Assembly (NCBI GenBank): GCA_016790705.1
Contig: JAEUOT010000019.1
Coordinates: 1 to 64,000 of the forward strand
Direction of reading: 5' to 3'
Source: Hydrogenophaga sp.
Lineage (GTDB): Bacteria; Pseudomonadota; Gammaproteobacteria; Burkholderiales; Burkholderiaceae_C
Length of the DNA stretch: 64,000 nucleotides
Both the position numbers and the translations under genes were made by a program. The notes under the pieces were generated by a model. That model worked only from the letters and a program-made list of their open reading frames with translations. It had not been told where the DNA came from and did not search any database. Below, piece by piece: positions 1 through 8,637 of the stretch; within the stretch, counting starts at the first letter, position 1, and each line of letters begins with the position of its first letter.

Positions 1-772
1 CGGCGATGTCGTCGATCATGGTGGAACTGAAGATGCGCACGTCCTTGCGCACCTTGGCCAGCATGTCGGTGGCGGCCTTGTAGTCGTCGGCGCTGGTCGA
101 GTAGGCGTCCTTGCCGATGTAGTGCAGCGCCACCGGGATGATCTCGGTCGGCGAATCCAGGTAAGCGATGCCACAGCTCTTGAGCTTGCTGGTGTACTCC
201 GGCTTGAAGACCAGATCCCAGGCGTTTTCGGGCATGGCCATGCCGCCCAGGGCCTTCTCGACCTTGGTCTTGTTGATGCCCACGGTGGTGAAGCCCCAGG
301 CCCAAGGCACCAGGTGCGCGTTGTCCGGATCGGCGCCGGTCAGCACCTTCATGATTTCCGGGTCCATGTTGGCCAGGTTGGGGATCTGGTCCTTCTTGAG
401 CGGCTGCAACAGCCCGCCCTGGATCTGCGTCGGCGCGAACACGGTGCCGGGCACCACGATGTCGTAACCGGTGTTGCCGGCCACCAGCTTGGCGTGCAGG
501 GCTTCGTTGGTTTCGAAGGTGTCGTAGTTGACCTTGATGCCGGTTTCCTTCTCGAAGGCGGCGATCATGCCTTCGGGGATGTAGTCGGGCCAGTTGTAGA
601 TGTTCAGGACCTTCTCGTCATCGAACTTCGGACCTGCCGGCTTGGCAGGTTCGGCGGCCGGTGCCGGGGCAGCGGCGACCGGGGCGGCCGGTGCCGCAGG
701 GGCCTCTTCCTTCTTGCCGCAGGCGGCGAGCAGGATCGCCGAGATGGCCAAGGCCAGAACTTGCTTCTTCAT
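1..772 (-). CDS. potF: Putrescine/spermidine ABC transporter substrate-binding lipoprotein (3' end outside window)
   Basis: This is a periplasmic polyamine-binding protein of the PotD/PotF family that would deliver putrescine or spermidine to an ABC importer. The N-terminus is a lipoprotein signal ending in a LLAAC-type lipobox, followed by an Ala/Pro-rich linker. The mature part then starts with the family signature LNIYNWPDYIP and continues with FEKETGIKVNYDTFETNE. The C-terminus runs off the left edge, so about 257 residues are visible. It lies downstream of, and in the same direction as, the putrescine catabolic genes, which supports putrescine as ligand. The ATPase and permease genes are not in view. 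The start is the ATG with a GAGG-containing leader. Confidence 0.9.
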   Translation of the reverse strand, partial: MKKQVLALAISAILLAACGKKEEAPAAPAAPVAAAPAPAAEPAKPAGPKFDDEKVLNIYNWPDYIPEGMIAAFEKETGIKVNYDTFETNEALHAKLVAGNTGYDIVVPGTVFAPTQIQGGLLQPLKKDQIPNLANMDPEIMKVLTGADPDNAHLVPWAWGFTTVGINKTKVEKALGGMAMPENAWDLVFKPEYTSKLKSCGIAYLDSPTEIIPVALHYIGKDAYSTSADDYKAATDMLAKVRKDVRIFSSTMIDDIA

Positions 773-903
773 GGTGAGGATCGCTCCAGGTTTGAGGGAC
801 TTAACCCAACGGTTGATGCACAGACCTTGCTGCAATGCTGATGGCAAAACCAAGCAAATAGCAGACCAACTTCATCCCCAAACTGGGGCATCTTTTACTG
901 TAT

Positions 904-932
904 CAAACAAACACCCCCGCGCCGCCACGGGG
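904..932 (-). terminator. Probable intrinsic terminator after the putrescine aminotransferase gene
   Basis: Read leftward, just after the aminotransferase stop codon, a CCCCG/CGGGG hairpin with a GC-rich loop is followed by a T-rich tract (TGTTTGTTT). It would separate the aminotransferase transcript from the binding-protein gene. A second small hairpin (CCCCA-aac-TGGGG) lies about 30 bp further on. No other feature was recognised between 773 and 939. Confidence 0.5.
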
Positions 933-939
933 TAAGCAC

Positions 940-2379
940 TCAGGCCATCAATCCCTGGGCCGTCAGATCGGCCAGGGTCGCATCCAGACACTGCCGGATC
1001 AGCGCCATCATTTCGTCGATCTGCGCCCGGGTCATGACCAGCGGCGGCGCGATGATCATGCGGTCGCCCACGGCGCGCATGATCAGGCCGTTCCTGAAGC
1101 AGTGGCCGCGGCAGATCATGCCCACCGCCAGGTCGGGGTCGAACATCCTGCGCTGCACCTTGTCCTTGACCAGCACCAGACCGGCGACGAAGCCGCAGGT
1201 CTCGGCCTCGCCCACCAGCGGGTGGCTCTTGAGTTCTGCGAAGCGTTCGGCCAGGTAGGGGCCGGTGTCGTTCTTCACCCGGTCCACCAGGCCCTCGCGC
1301 TCCATCAGCTCCAGGTTGGCCAGCGCCACCGCGCAGGCCACCGGGTGGCCGCTGTAGGTGTAGCCGTGGTTGAACTCGCCGCCCTTGGCGATCAGCACGT
1401 CCGCCACGCGGTTGCCCACCATCACGCCGCCCAGCGGGATGTAGCCGCTGGTCACGCCCTTGGCGAAGGTCACCAGGTCGGGCTTCATGCCGAACTTCTC
1501 GTAGGCGAACCAGTGGCCCAGGCGGCCAAAGGCGCAGATCACCTCGTCGGCGATCAGCAGGATGCCGTACTTGTCGACGATGCGCTGGATCTCGGGCCAG
1601 TAGGTCTCGGGCGGGATGATCACGCCGCCCGCGCCCTGCACCGGCTCGCCGATGAAGGCCGCCACCTTGTCCGGACCGATGGCCAGGATCTTCTCTTCCA
1701 GCCAGCGCGCGGCGCGCAGGCCGAACTCGGCCGGGGTCTCACCGCCTCGGGCGTTTTCCCAGTAGTGCGGCTGGTCGATGTGGGTGATGTTGGGGATCGG
1801 CAGGTCGCCCTGGGCGTGCATGCCGCTCATGCCGCCCAGCGAAGCGCCGGCCATGGTGGAGCCGTGGTACGCGTTGTTCCGGCTGATGATGACCTTGCGC
1901 TGCGGCTGGCCCATCAGGTCCCAGTAGCGGCGCGCCATGCGCACGTTGGTGTCGTTGCTCTCGCTGCCGCTGCTGCTGAAAAACACGTGGTTGAAGCTGC
2001 GGTCGCCAACCTTGGGCGCCAGCGCCGCCAGCTTGGCCGCCAGCTGCACCGCCGGCACGTTGGTGGTCTGGAAGAAGCTGTTGTAGAACGGCAGCGTCAT
2101 CATCTGCTGGTAGGCCGCGTCCGCCAGTTCCTTGCGGCCGTAGCCGGCGTTGACGCACCACAACCCGCTCATGCCGTCGAGCACCTTCTTGCCCTCGGAG
2201 TCCCAGACGTAGATGTTGTCGGCGTGGGTCATCACGCGCGCGCCGCGCGTGGCCAGGTCACCGTGGTCGGTGAACGGGTGGATGTAGTGCGCGCTGTCCA
2301 GCGCCTGAATGGCCTTGGTGTCCTGCTGCTCGGCGCGACGGACCAGGGCGGGAGGGGCGATGAGGGTGGAGGTGTTCAT
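940..2379 (-). CDS. spuC: Putrescine--pyruvate/2-oxoglutarate aminotransferase (class III, SpuC-like)
   Basis: This PLP-dependent class III aminotransferase (479 aa) probably moves the amino group of putrescine (or another omega-amine) to pyruvate, giving 4-aminobutanal. Visible signatures are SSSGSESNDTNVRMARRYW, the EPVQGAGGVI segment, the LIADEVICAFGR strand carrying the PLP-pyridine Asp, and the Schiff-base lysine at about residue 307 in TFAKGVTSGYIPLGG. The length is typical of SpuC. It lies 21 bp downstream of the glutamine-synthetase-like gene in the same direction, so the two are probably co-transcribed. Beta-alanine or taurine aminotransferase activity is possible for this subfamily, but the neighbours favour putrescine. 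Confidence 0.9.
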   Translation of the reverse strand: MNTSTLIAPPALVRRAEQQDTKAIQALDSAHYIHPFTDHGDLATRGARVMTHADNIYVWDSEGKKVLDGMSGLWCVNAGYGRKELADAAYQQMMTLPFYNSFFQTTNVPAVQLAAKLAALAPKVGDRSFNHVFFSSSGSESNDTNVRMARRYWDLMGQPQRKVIISRNNAYHGSTMAGASLGGMSGMHAQGDLPIPNITHIDQPHYWENARGGETPAEFGLRAARWLEEKILAIGPDKVAAFIGEPVQGAGGVIIPPETYWPEIQRIVDKYGILLIADEVICAFGRLGHWFAYEKFGMKPDLVTFAKGVTSGYIPLGGVMVGNRVADVLIAKGGEFNHGYTYSGHPVACAVALANLELMEREGLVDRVKNDTGPYLAERFAELKSHPLVGEAETCGFVAGLVLVKDKVQRRMFDPDLAVGMICRGHCFRNGLIMRAVGDRMIIAPPLVMTRAQIDEMMALIRQCLDATLADLTAQGLMA

Positions 2380-2400
2380 GGCGTTTCGCTTTCGGACAAA

Positions 2401-3774
2401 TCAGACATGCAGCAGCAGGTGCTCGCGTTCCCAGGGAGAGATGACTTTCATGAACTCTTCGAACTCCAGCTCCTTGATCTCGGTGTAGATGGTCACGAAC
2501 TCCTGGCCCAGCACCTCGTGCAGGTCACTTTCGCGGCGCAGCCAGTCCAGCGCCTCGCCCAGGCTGCGCGGCAGCGCGTAGGGCGAGAGGTAGGCGTCGC
2601 CCTTCATCTCGGGCTTGGGCTTGATCTGGTTCTTCATGCCGAGATACCCGCAGGCCAGCGTCATCGCCATCGCCACATACGGGTTGGCGTCGGCGCCGAT
2701 CACGCGGTTCTCCACGCGCCGCGCCTGCGGGCTGGAGATCGGCGAGCGGATGCCCACCGTGCGGTTGTCGTGGCCCCATTCGATGTTGATCGGCGCGGCC
2801 GTGTGGCGCGAGAGGCGCCGGTAGCTGTTGACGTAGGGCGCCACCAGCGCCATCGCCGCCGGGATGTAGCGCTGCAGGCCGCCGATGTAGTGATAGAACG
2901 CGTCGGAGGGTGACCCGTCCTCCTTGCTGAAGATGTTGCGCCCGGTGGTCTTGTCGACCACGCTCTGGTGGATGTGCATCGCGCTGCCCGGCTCACCGGC
3001 GATCGGCTTGGCCATGAAGGTCGCGTACATGTCGTGGCGCAGCGCCGCCTCGCGCACCGTGCGCTTGAAGAAAAACACCTCGTCGGCCAGCCCCAGCGGG
3101 TGGTCGTGGAAGAAGTTGATCTCCATCTGGCCGGCGCCGATCTCGTGGATCAGCGTGTCCACGTTCAACTGCATCTTGTCGCAGTAGTCGTAGATCTCCT
3201 CGAACAGCGGGTCGAACTCGTTCACCGCGTCGATGGAATAGGCCTGGCGCGAGGTCTCGGCGCGGCCGCTGCGTCCCACCGGCGGCTTGAGCAGGGTGTT
3301 CGGGTCGGTGTTGCGCGCCGTCAGGTAGAACTCCAGTTCGGGCGCGAGCACCGGGTCCCAGCCCTCGGCGGCGTAGAGGTCGCAGATGTGGCGCAGCACC
3401 GAGCGCGGCGCGAACGGCACCAGCTTGCCGGTGTGGTCGAAGCAGTCGTGGATCACCTGCGCGGTCGGGTCGGTGGCCCAGGGCACGATCCGCACCGTGG
3501 CCGGATCGGGCCGCAACTGCATGTCGCGGTCGGTCGGCTCGATCACGTCGTAGTACGGGCCGCTGGCCGGAAACTCACCGGTCACGCCCATCGCCACGAT
3601 GCCCTGGGGCAGGCGCATGCCGCGGTCTTCGGTGAATTTCTCGCGCGGCAGGATCTTGCCGCGGGCCACACCGGTCAGGTCGGGCACCAGGCACTCGACC
3701 TCGGTCACGCGGTGCTGGTTGAGCCACTGCTCCAGGTCGTTGAAGGTCTGCGGGGAGGTCATCGGCTGATTCAT
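2401..3774 (-). CDS. puuA: Gamma-glutamylputrescine synthetase (glutamine synthetase family)
   Basis: A type-I glutamine-synthetase-fold ligase (457 aa) that is expected to join glutamate to putrescine with ATP, the first step of the Puu pathway. The catalytic-domain signatures include the metal-binding HEIGAGQMEINF segment, the ATP-site GSAMHIHQS motif, and a NRTVGIRSPISS/RRVENRVIGADANPY block corresponding to the arginine-rich substrate region. The N-terminal domain is short and divergent, as in PuuA/SpuI rather than GlnA. It lies between the gamma-glutamyl-GABA hydrolase (42 bp upstream) and the aminotransferase, all leftward. Another gamma-glutamyl-polyamine synthetase specificity cannot be excluded. 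Confidence 0.88.
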   Translation of the reverse strand: MNQPMTSPQTFNDLEQWLNQHRVTEVECLVPDLTGVARGKILPREKFTEDRGMRLPQGIVAMGVTGEFPASGPYYDVIEPTDRDMQLRPDPATVRIVPWATDPTAQVIHDCFDHTGKLVPFAPRSVLRHICDLYAAEGWDPVLAPELEFYLTARNTDPNTLLKPPVGRSGRAETSRQAYSIDAVNEFDPLFEEIYDYCDKMQLNVDTLIHEIGAGQMEINFFHDHPLGLADEVFFFKRTVREAALRHDMYATFMAKPIAGEPGSAMHIHQSVVDKTTGRNIFSKEDGSPSDAFYHYIGGLQRYIPAAMALVAPYVNSYRRLSRHTAAPINIEWGHDNRTVGIRSPISSPQARRVENRVIGADANPYVAMAMTLACGYLGMKNQIKPKPEMKGDAYLSPYALPRSLGEALDWLRRESDLHEVLGQEFVTIYTEIKELEFEEFMKVISPWEREHLLLHV

Positions 3775-3816
3775 GAATGCTGTCTCGTCTGTGTGTTCTG
3801 GCCGGACCCTCGGGGA

Positions 3817-4617
3817 TCAGGCCGGCGTGTGTCGCGCCAGGTCGGCGGCCTGCAGGCGCAGGCTGCGCCGCTGGCGGCAGGCCTTGCCGAAGGCCTGGAA
3901 GATGGCGTTGTAGAAGGGGTTCTCCCAGCAGCGCCACTCGGGATGGAATTGCACAGCGTACGCGAAAGTGCGCGCGCCCTGCACCGCCACCGCCTCGATC
4001 TGGCCGTCGGGCGCGTGCGCCATCGCGTCCAGCCCGGGGGCGAGCGTGTTGATGCCCTGGCCGTGCAGCGAGTTGACCATCACCTCGGGGCCGCCGGCCC
4101 AGGTCTCGAAGACGCTGCCCGGCGCCAGCCGGACCGGGTGGCTGGGGGCGTACTGGACCTCGAACGGCGCGGTCTTGGCCTCGCGGTGGTCCATCCGCCC
4201 CGGCACCTCGTGCACCCGCTGGTGCAGCGTGCCGCCCAGGGCGACGTTGATTTCCTGGAAGCCGCGGCAGATGCCCAGCAGCGGGATACCCTCGCGCACG
4301 CAGGCCTGCACCAGGCCCAGCGTCAGCGCATCACGCACCGGGTCCAGCGGCAGGCTGGGGTCGGCCACCTCCTCGGCAAAATGCGAGGGGTGCACATTGG
4401 ACGGGGAGCCGGTCAGCATCACGCCGTCGACCAGCGGCAGCAGTTCCGGGATCTGCCCCGCGTCGGCCAGCGGGAACATCACCGGCTGACATTCGGCCCC
4501 GACCTTGACGGCGCGGGCGTACTTGTCACCGAGCACCAGAAAGGGCATCTGGTGGCCGTGATCCCCCATGAGGCGGTGGTCGGCCGGCAGCCAGACCATG
4601 CAAGGCGCAGTGTTCAT
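3817..4617 (-). CDS. puuD: Gamma-glutamyl-gamma-aminobutyrate hydrolase (class I glutamine amidotransferase-like)
   Basis: This cytosolic cysteine hydrolase (266 aa) of the peptidase C26/PuuD family would release GABA and glutamate from gamma-glutamyl-GABA. The nucleophile Cys is at about residue 117 in LLGICRGFQEINVALGG. The triad partners are in the VQFHPEW motif. The early GVMLTGSPSNVHP segment is also typical. It is the first gene of the leftward operon, and its start lies about 110 bp from the divergent MocR regulator, so the intervening region should carry the operon promoter and operator. Confidence 0.9.
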   Translation of the reverse strand: MNTAPCMVWLPADHRLMGDHGHQMPFLVLGDKYARAVKVGAECQPVMFPLADAGQIPELLPLVDGVMLTGSPSNVHPSHFAEEVADPSLPLDPVRDALTLGLVQACVREGIPLLGICRGFQEINVALGGTLHQRVHEVPGRMDHREAKTAPFEVQYAPSHPVRLAPGSVFETWAGGPEVMVNSLHGQGINTLAPGLDAMAHAPDGQIEAVAVQGARTFAYAVQFHPEWRCWENPFYNAIFQAFGKACRQRRSLRLQAADLARHTPA

Positions 4618-4636
4618 GTAGCAACGCTCCAGACTT

Positions 4637-4699
4637 GATTGTGGCGAGGCAATTGGATCACAATCGGGGCCATTTGAAGCAACTCAATGGTGCCAATTG
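4637..4699. promoter_or_regulatory. Candidate operator region for the divergent MocR-type regulator
   Basis: The 113-bp divergent intergenic region holds nested inverted repeats. A perfect 7-bp pair GATTGTG (4637-4643) and CACAATC (4659-4665) is separated by 15 bp. A second pair, CAATTGG (4650-4656) and CCAATTG (4693-4699), has starts 43 bp apart, close to four helical turns. MocR regulators generally bind repeated short sites next to their own promoter. The sequence shows the repeats; binding is inferred. Confidence 0.5.
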
Positions 4700-4730
4700 A
4701 CCTTGGTCATGGCCATCATCACCGCCACGC

Positions 4731-6206
4731 ATGCTGTCCGAATTCCTTCTTGCCGAGATGCACCGCCTGGGCGCGCAGGATGCCCTTCCCCTGCACCGCC
4801 AGCTCTACGAAGCGTTGCGTCGCGCCATGTTGGACGGCAAGCTCGGTCCGGGTGAGCGGCTGCCGTCCAGCCGTGACCTGGCGCAGGACCTGCAACTCTC
4901 GCGCAATACCGTGGTCGCGGCGATCAACCAGCTCTCGGTCGAGGGCTATCTGGTCAGCCGGGTCGGCAGCGGCACCTATGTCAACGACAGCGTGCCGCGC
5001 ACCCCGCCGGGGCGCCAGGCCGGCATTCCGCGCACGCCCGCCGCGGCGCCGCGCATGTCCACGCGCGGCGAGGCCCTGGCCAGCCAGTTCTGTGCCACCG
5101 ACCTCGAGGTCCAGCCCTTCACACCCGGCATCGCCGACTTCAGCGCCTTCCCGCTGACGCTGTGGCAGCGGCTGCAGAACAAACACTGGCGCATGACCTA
5201 CCCGGACATGCTGGACTACGCCAGCTCGGGCGGCTACGCGCCGCTGCGCCGGGCGGTCGCCGACTACCTGCGCGTGTTCCGCAGCGTGCAGCTCGACGCC
5301 GACCAGGTCATCGTCACCACCGGCACCCAGCAGTCGCTGGAGCTCTGCGCCCGGCTGCTGGCCGACCACGGCGACACCGTCTGGGTCGAGGACCCGGCCT
5401 ACTGGGGCGCCGCCAAGGCCTTCATGGCCAGCGGCCTGAACCTGCACCCGGTCGCCGTCGACGACGAGGGCATCCGCCCGACCTCAGCCGACGACGCGAA
5501 GCCCCCGCGCCTGATCTACCTCACGCCCTCGCACCAGTACCCGACCGGCGCCGTGATGAGCCTGCCGCGGCGCCACCAGTTGCTCTCGACCGCGCGCGCC
5601 CACAACGCCTGGGTGCTCGAAGACGACTACGACAGCGAGTACCGCTTCTCCGGCCCGCCGATCTCCAGCCTCGAAGGCCTGGACGCCGACGGCCGCGTGC
5701 TCTACATGGGCACCTTCTCCAAGGTGCTCTACCCCGGCATCAAGCTGGGCTACCTGGTGGTGCCCAAGCCGCTGGTGGCCGCGTTCCGCCAGGCCCACTA
5801 CGACCTCAACCGCCCCGGCCAGATGCCGCTGCAGGCCGCCCTGGCCGAGTTCATGGAAATGGGCCACTTCAGCAGTGCCCTGCGCCGCGCCCGCCAGGGC
5901 TACGGCGAGCGCCGCCAGTGCCTGCTCGAAGCGCTCAGGCCGGTGCTGTCCTCCGAGGTCTTCATCAGCGGCGCCGAGCAGGGACTGCACCTGTGCCTGC
6001 GGTTGCCCGCCAGGGCCGACGACCGCGCCCTGGCCCAGCGCCTGGCGCAACAGGGCCTGACGGTTCGCCCGCTGTCGTCCTATTGCCTGGCGCGCCAGGA
6101 CCTCAAGGGCCTGGTGATCGGCTACGGCTACGCGCCCTTGTCGGGCATCCAGCGCTGCGGGCCGCTGATCGCGGCCGCCGTGCGGCAACTGTCGGCGCGG
6201 GGTTGA
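4731..6206 (+). CDS. MocR-family transcriptional regulator (GntR HTH fused to aminotransferase-like domain)
   Basis: A 491-aa fusion of an N-terminal GntR winged helix (about residues 15-80; RLPSSRDLAQDLQLSRNTV) with a fold-type I aminotransferase-like domain. The PLP-binding lysine is at about residue 331 in MGTFSKVLYPG, and the YLTPSHQYPTG and EDDYDSEYR motifs are typical of MocR proteins. Such proteins use PLP adducts of amines as effectors. The gene lies between two polyamine gene clusters and diverges from one of them, so I infer that it senses putrescine, GABA or a related amine and controls both. It ends directly against the convergent oxidase gene with no gap. Confidence 0.88.
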   Translation: MLSEFLLAEMHRLGAQDALPLHRQLYEALRRAMLDGKLGPGERLPSSRDLAQDLQLSRNTVVAAINQLSVEGYLVSRVGSGTYVNDSVPRTPPGRQAGIPRTPAAAPRMSTRGEALASQFCATDLEVQPFTPGIADFSAFPLTLWQRLQNKHWRMTYPDMLDYASSGGYAPLRRAVADYLRVFRSVQLDADQVIVTTGTQQSLELCARLLADHGDTVWVEDPAYWGAAKAFMASGLNLHPVAVDDEGIRPTSADDAKPPRLIYLTPSHQYPTGAVMSLPRRHQLLSTARAHNAWVLEDDYDSEYRFSGPPISSLEGLDADGRVLYMGTFSKVLYPGIKLGYLVVPKPLVAAFRQAHYDLNRPGQMPLQAALAEFMEMGHFSSALRRARQGYGERRQCLLEALRPVLSSEVFISGAEQGLHLCLRLPARADDRALAQRLAQQGLTVRPLSSYCLARQDLKGLVIGYGYAPLSGIQRCGPLIAAAVRQLSARG

Positions 6207-7520
6207 TCAGCCGATCGCGTCCCTCATCCGGTGCCACAGCATGCCCAGCGCCAGCGTCGGCGTGCGCAGCAGCGGCCCGCCGGGAAACGCGTGGTGCTTC
6301 AGGCGCGCGAACAGGTCGAAGCGCCCGGCCTGCCCGGCCACCGCCTCGGCCACCATCTGGCCGGCCAGGCCGGTCAGCGCCACGCCGTGGCCGCTGAAGC
6401 CCTGCAGGTAATAGAGGTTCTCGCCCAGCCGCCCGAAGTCGGGCGCGCGGTTCATGCTGATGTCGACGAAGCCGCCCCATACGTACTCGACCGGCACGTC
6501 CTTCAGCTCGGGAAACACATCGCCCATGCGCCGCGCCATCACGCCCTTGAGGTCGGGCGGCGTCATGGTGGTGTAGCTGACGCGGCCGCCGAACAGCATC
6601 CGGTGGTCGGCGCTGAAGCGGAAATAGTCGAGCACGAAATTGTTGTCGCAGACCGCCGCGTTGCCCGGGATCAGGCGCTCGCACAGCGCCGGATCGAGCG
6701 GCGCCGTGCCGATGATATAGGTGCCGACCGGCATGACGCGCGGCGCGATCTCCGGCGCCACCCGCGGGCCGTACTCGGGCAGCATGCAGTTGCCCGCCAG
6801 CACGCCGAAGCGCGCCGTCACCTGGCCGCGGGCGGTGCGCGCGACCAGGGTTCGGCCCCGGTCCAGCCCGGTCACCGGCGAGTGTTCGTGCATCTGCACG
6901 CCCGCCGCCTGGGCCGCCTGCGCGAGGCCCAGCGCGTACTTGAGCGGGTGCAGGTGGCCCGAGGTGTTTTCGCGGAACGCCGCCACATAGCGCGGGCTGC
7001 GGATGAAGCGCGCGACATCGGCGCCCTCGGCCCACTCGCTGGCAATGCCCCGGGCATTGTGGTCGTCGCATTCGGCCCGCAGCGTGCGCGCCTTCTTCGG
7101 CGAATCGGCGACGTAGCTGTAGCCGCGCTGCCAGTCGCAATCGATGCCGTGCACCGCGATGCGCTGTTCGATCAGGTTCACTGCCTCGATCGACAGCTCC
7201 CAGGCCCGCTGCGCGTCGGCGGCACCGAGCTGGTCCTCGAACGGTCCCTGGCCGCTGGCGTAGCCGACGATGGCCTGGCCGCCGTTGCGCCCGCTGGCGC
7301 CGGAGCCGATGCGGTCGGCCTCCAGCAGCACCACGCTCAGGCCCTTCTGCCGCAGCTCCAGCGCCGCCGACAGTCCGGCGAAGCCGCCGCCGACCACCAC
7401 CACATCGGCCTGGACCGCACCGGCCAGCGGCGCACACGCGGCCGGCCGGACCACGCTGGCCTCGTAGTAGCTCTTCTGGTTGAGCTGGGTGTCGGAACCG
7501 GTGAGCGAGCGGTTGAACAT
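6207..7520 (-). CDS. puuB: FAD-dependent oxidoreductase, gamma-glutamylputrescine oxidase-like
   Basis: A DAO-family flavoenzyme (437 aa) expected to oxidise gamma-glutamylputrescine to the aldehyde with release of ammonia and H2O2. The N-terminus has the dinucleotide-binding motif VVVGGGFAGLSAALEL and the GRNGGQ loop. The C-terminus has the GFSGHGVALTGLAG segment seen in PuuB-like proteins. The chosen ATG (MFNRSL) lies 2 bp after the agmatinase stop, so the two genes should be translationally coupled. The longer upstream reading frame is overlap with agmatinase. The gene supplies the PuuB step missing from the leftward puu operon on the other side of the regulator. Confidence 0.85.
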   Translation of the reverse strand: MFNRSLTGSDTQLNQKSYYEASVVRPAACAPLAGAVQADVVVVGGGFAGLSAALELRQKGLSVVLLEADRIGSGASGRNGGQAIVGYASGQGPFEDQLGAADAQRAWELSIEAVNLIEQRIAVHGIDCDWQRGYSYVADSPKKARTLRAECDDHNARGIASEWAEGADVARFIRSPRYVAAFRENTSGHLHPLKYALGLAQAAQAAGVQMHEHSPVTGLDRGRTLVARTARGQVTARFGVLAGNCMLPEYGPRVAPEIAPRVMPVGTYIIGTAPLDPALCERLIPGNAAVCDNNFVLDYFRFSADHRMLFGGRVSYTTMTPPDLKGVMARRMGDVFPELKDVPVEYVWGGFVDISMNRAPDFGRLGENLYYLQGFSGHGVALTGLAGQMVAEAVAGQAGRFDLFARLKHHAFPGGPLLRTPTLALGMLWHRMRDAIG

Positions 7521-7522
7521 GC

Positions 7523-8449
7523 TCAGGCTCCCGCGCGCTGAGAGACCCGCCCGCACAGGTAGGTCCAGACGAAGGTCGCCGCCGCGTTGCTGGTCAGCTC
7601 GGCGTGGTCGTAGGCCGGCGCCACCTCGACGCAGTCCATGCCGACCCAGTTCAGGTCGGCCAGCTCCTCGATGAAGGTCAGCACCTGGGCGCTGGTCAGG
7701 CCGCCAGGCTCGGGCGTGCCGGTGCCGGGCGCGAACGCCGGGTCGAGCACGTCGATGTCCAGCGAGAGGTAACACGGCCGATCGCCGATGCGCTCGCGGA
7801 TCGCCGCCAGCACCGGGGCCAGCGCCGCGCCGTCCAGGCCGCGCAACGCGCGCGCGGTGAAGATCTGGCCGCCCTGGTCGGCCACGTACTCGCGCGCGGC
7901 GCGTTCGCCGCTGGAGCGGATGCCGATCTGCACCGTGTGCGCGGCGCTGATCAGGCCTTCCTGGATCGCTTCGTAGGTCCAGGTGCCGTGGCCCGAGGGC
8001 TCGCCGAAGTGGTCGACCCAGGTGTCGCAGTGGGCGTCGAAATGCACGCAGGCCAGTGCCTGACCGTGGCGCGCCTTCGCCGCGCGCAGCAGCGACAGCG
8101 TGACCGAATGGTCACCGCCGAGGAACACGCAATGGTGCTTCGCCATCAGCGCCGCGGCCTGCGCCTCGATCTGCGCGCGGACCTCGGGCAGTGGCGAGGC
8201 GTTGGGCAGGCGCATGTCCAGCGCGTCGCCCAGCAGACCGACCGGTGTGGTGTCGAAAAACGGGTGAATGCCGTCGCAGAGCATCAGGCTGGCGGCGCGG
8301 ATCGCCTGCGGCCCGAAGCGCGCGCCCGGCCGGTTCGTCACCACGCCGTCGTAGGGCACGCCGGCGATGGCGAACGGCTGGTCGGCCAGCGGGTCGCAGG
8401 CGAGAAATCGGTTGGTGTTGCTGGCGAAGGCGAAGTGACCGGTGGCCAT
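7523..8449 (-). CDS. speB: Agmatinase / ureohydrolase family protein
   Basis: A binuclear-manganese ureohydrolase (308 aa) that probably splits agmatine into putrescine and urea. The metal-ligand motifs are all visible: GGDHSVTL, ACVHFDAHCDTW and SLDIDVLDPAFAPGTGTPEPGG. The start is the ATG behind a GGGAGCG ribosome site. It is the first gene of a two-gene leftward unit with the oxidase, linking arginine/agmatine to the putrescine route of this region. Guanidinobutyrase or guanidinopropionase activity is an alternative, because the family cannot be assigned by motifs alone; the polyamine context favours agmatinase. Confidence 0.85.
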   Translation of the reverse strand: MATGHFAFASNTNRFLACDPLADQPFAIAGVPYDGVVTNRPGARFGPQAIRAASLMLCDGIHPFFDTTPVGLLGDALDMRLPNASPLPEVRAQIEAQAAALMAKHHCVFLGGDHSVTLSLLRAAKARHGQALACVHFDAHCDTWVDHFGEPSGHGTWTYEAIQEGLISAAHTVQIGIRSSGERAAREYVADQGGQIFTARALRGLDGAALAPVLAAIRERIGDRPCYLSLDIDVLDPAFAPGTGTPEPGGLTSAQVLTFIEELADLNWVGMDCVEVAPAYDHAELTSNAAATFVWTYLCGRVSQRAGA

Positions 8450-8637
8450 GGGAACGCTCCCGAACGCAGGGGGATGCCCCTTAGTGGCTCCAGACGATAC
8501 GACAAAAATGGCGATCTCATGAGGCCAATCATCGACGGTGCCGGTGGTCCGGCAGCCGGCTTGTCCCGCCCCCGGCAGACATCCGCGCAGACGGATAGCA
8601 TGGTCGCCGGCAACCCTTCCCACAACCAGGAGACCCC

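Noticed and set aside
7523-8449. The ureohydrolase as a guanidine hydrolase (GdmH) tied to the riboswitches
   Set aside because: It sits in the polyamine regulon with puuB and has no ykkC leader; agmatinase is simpler.
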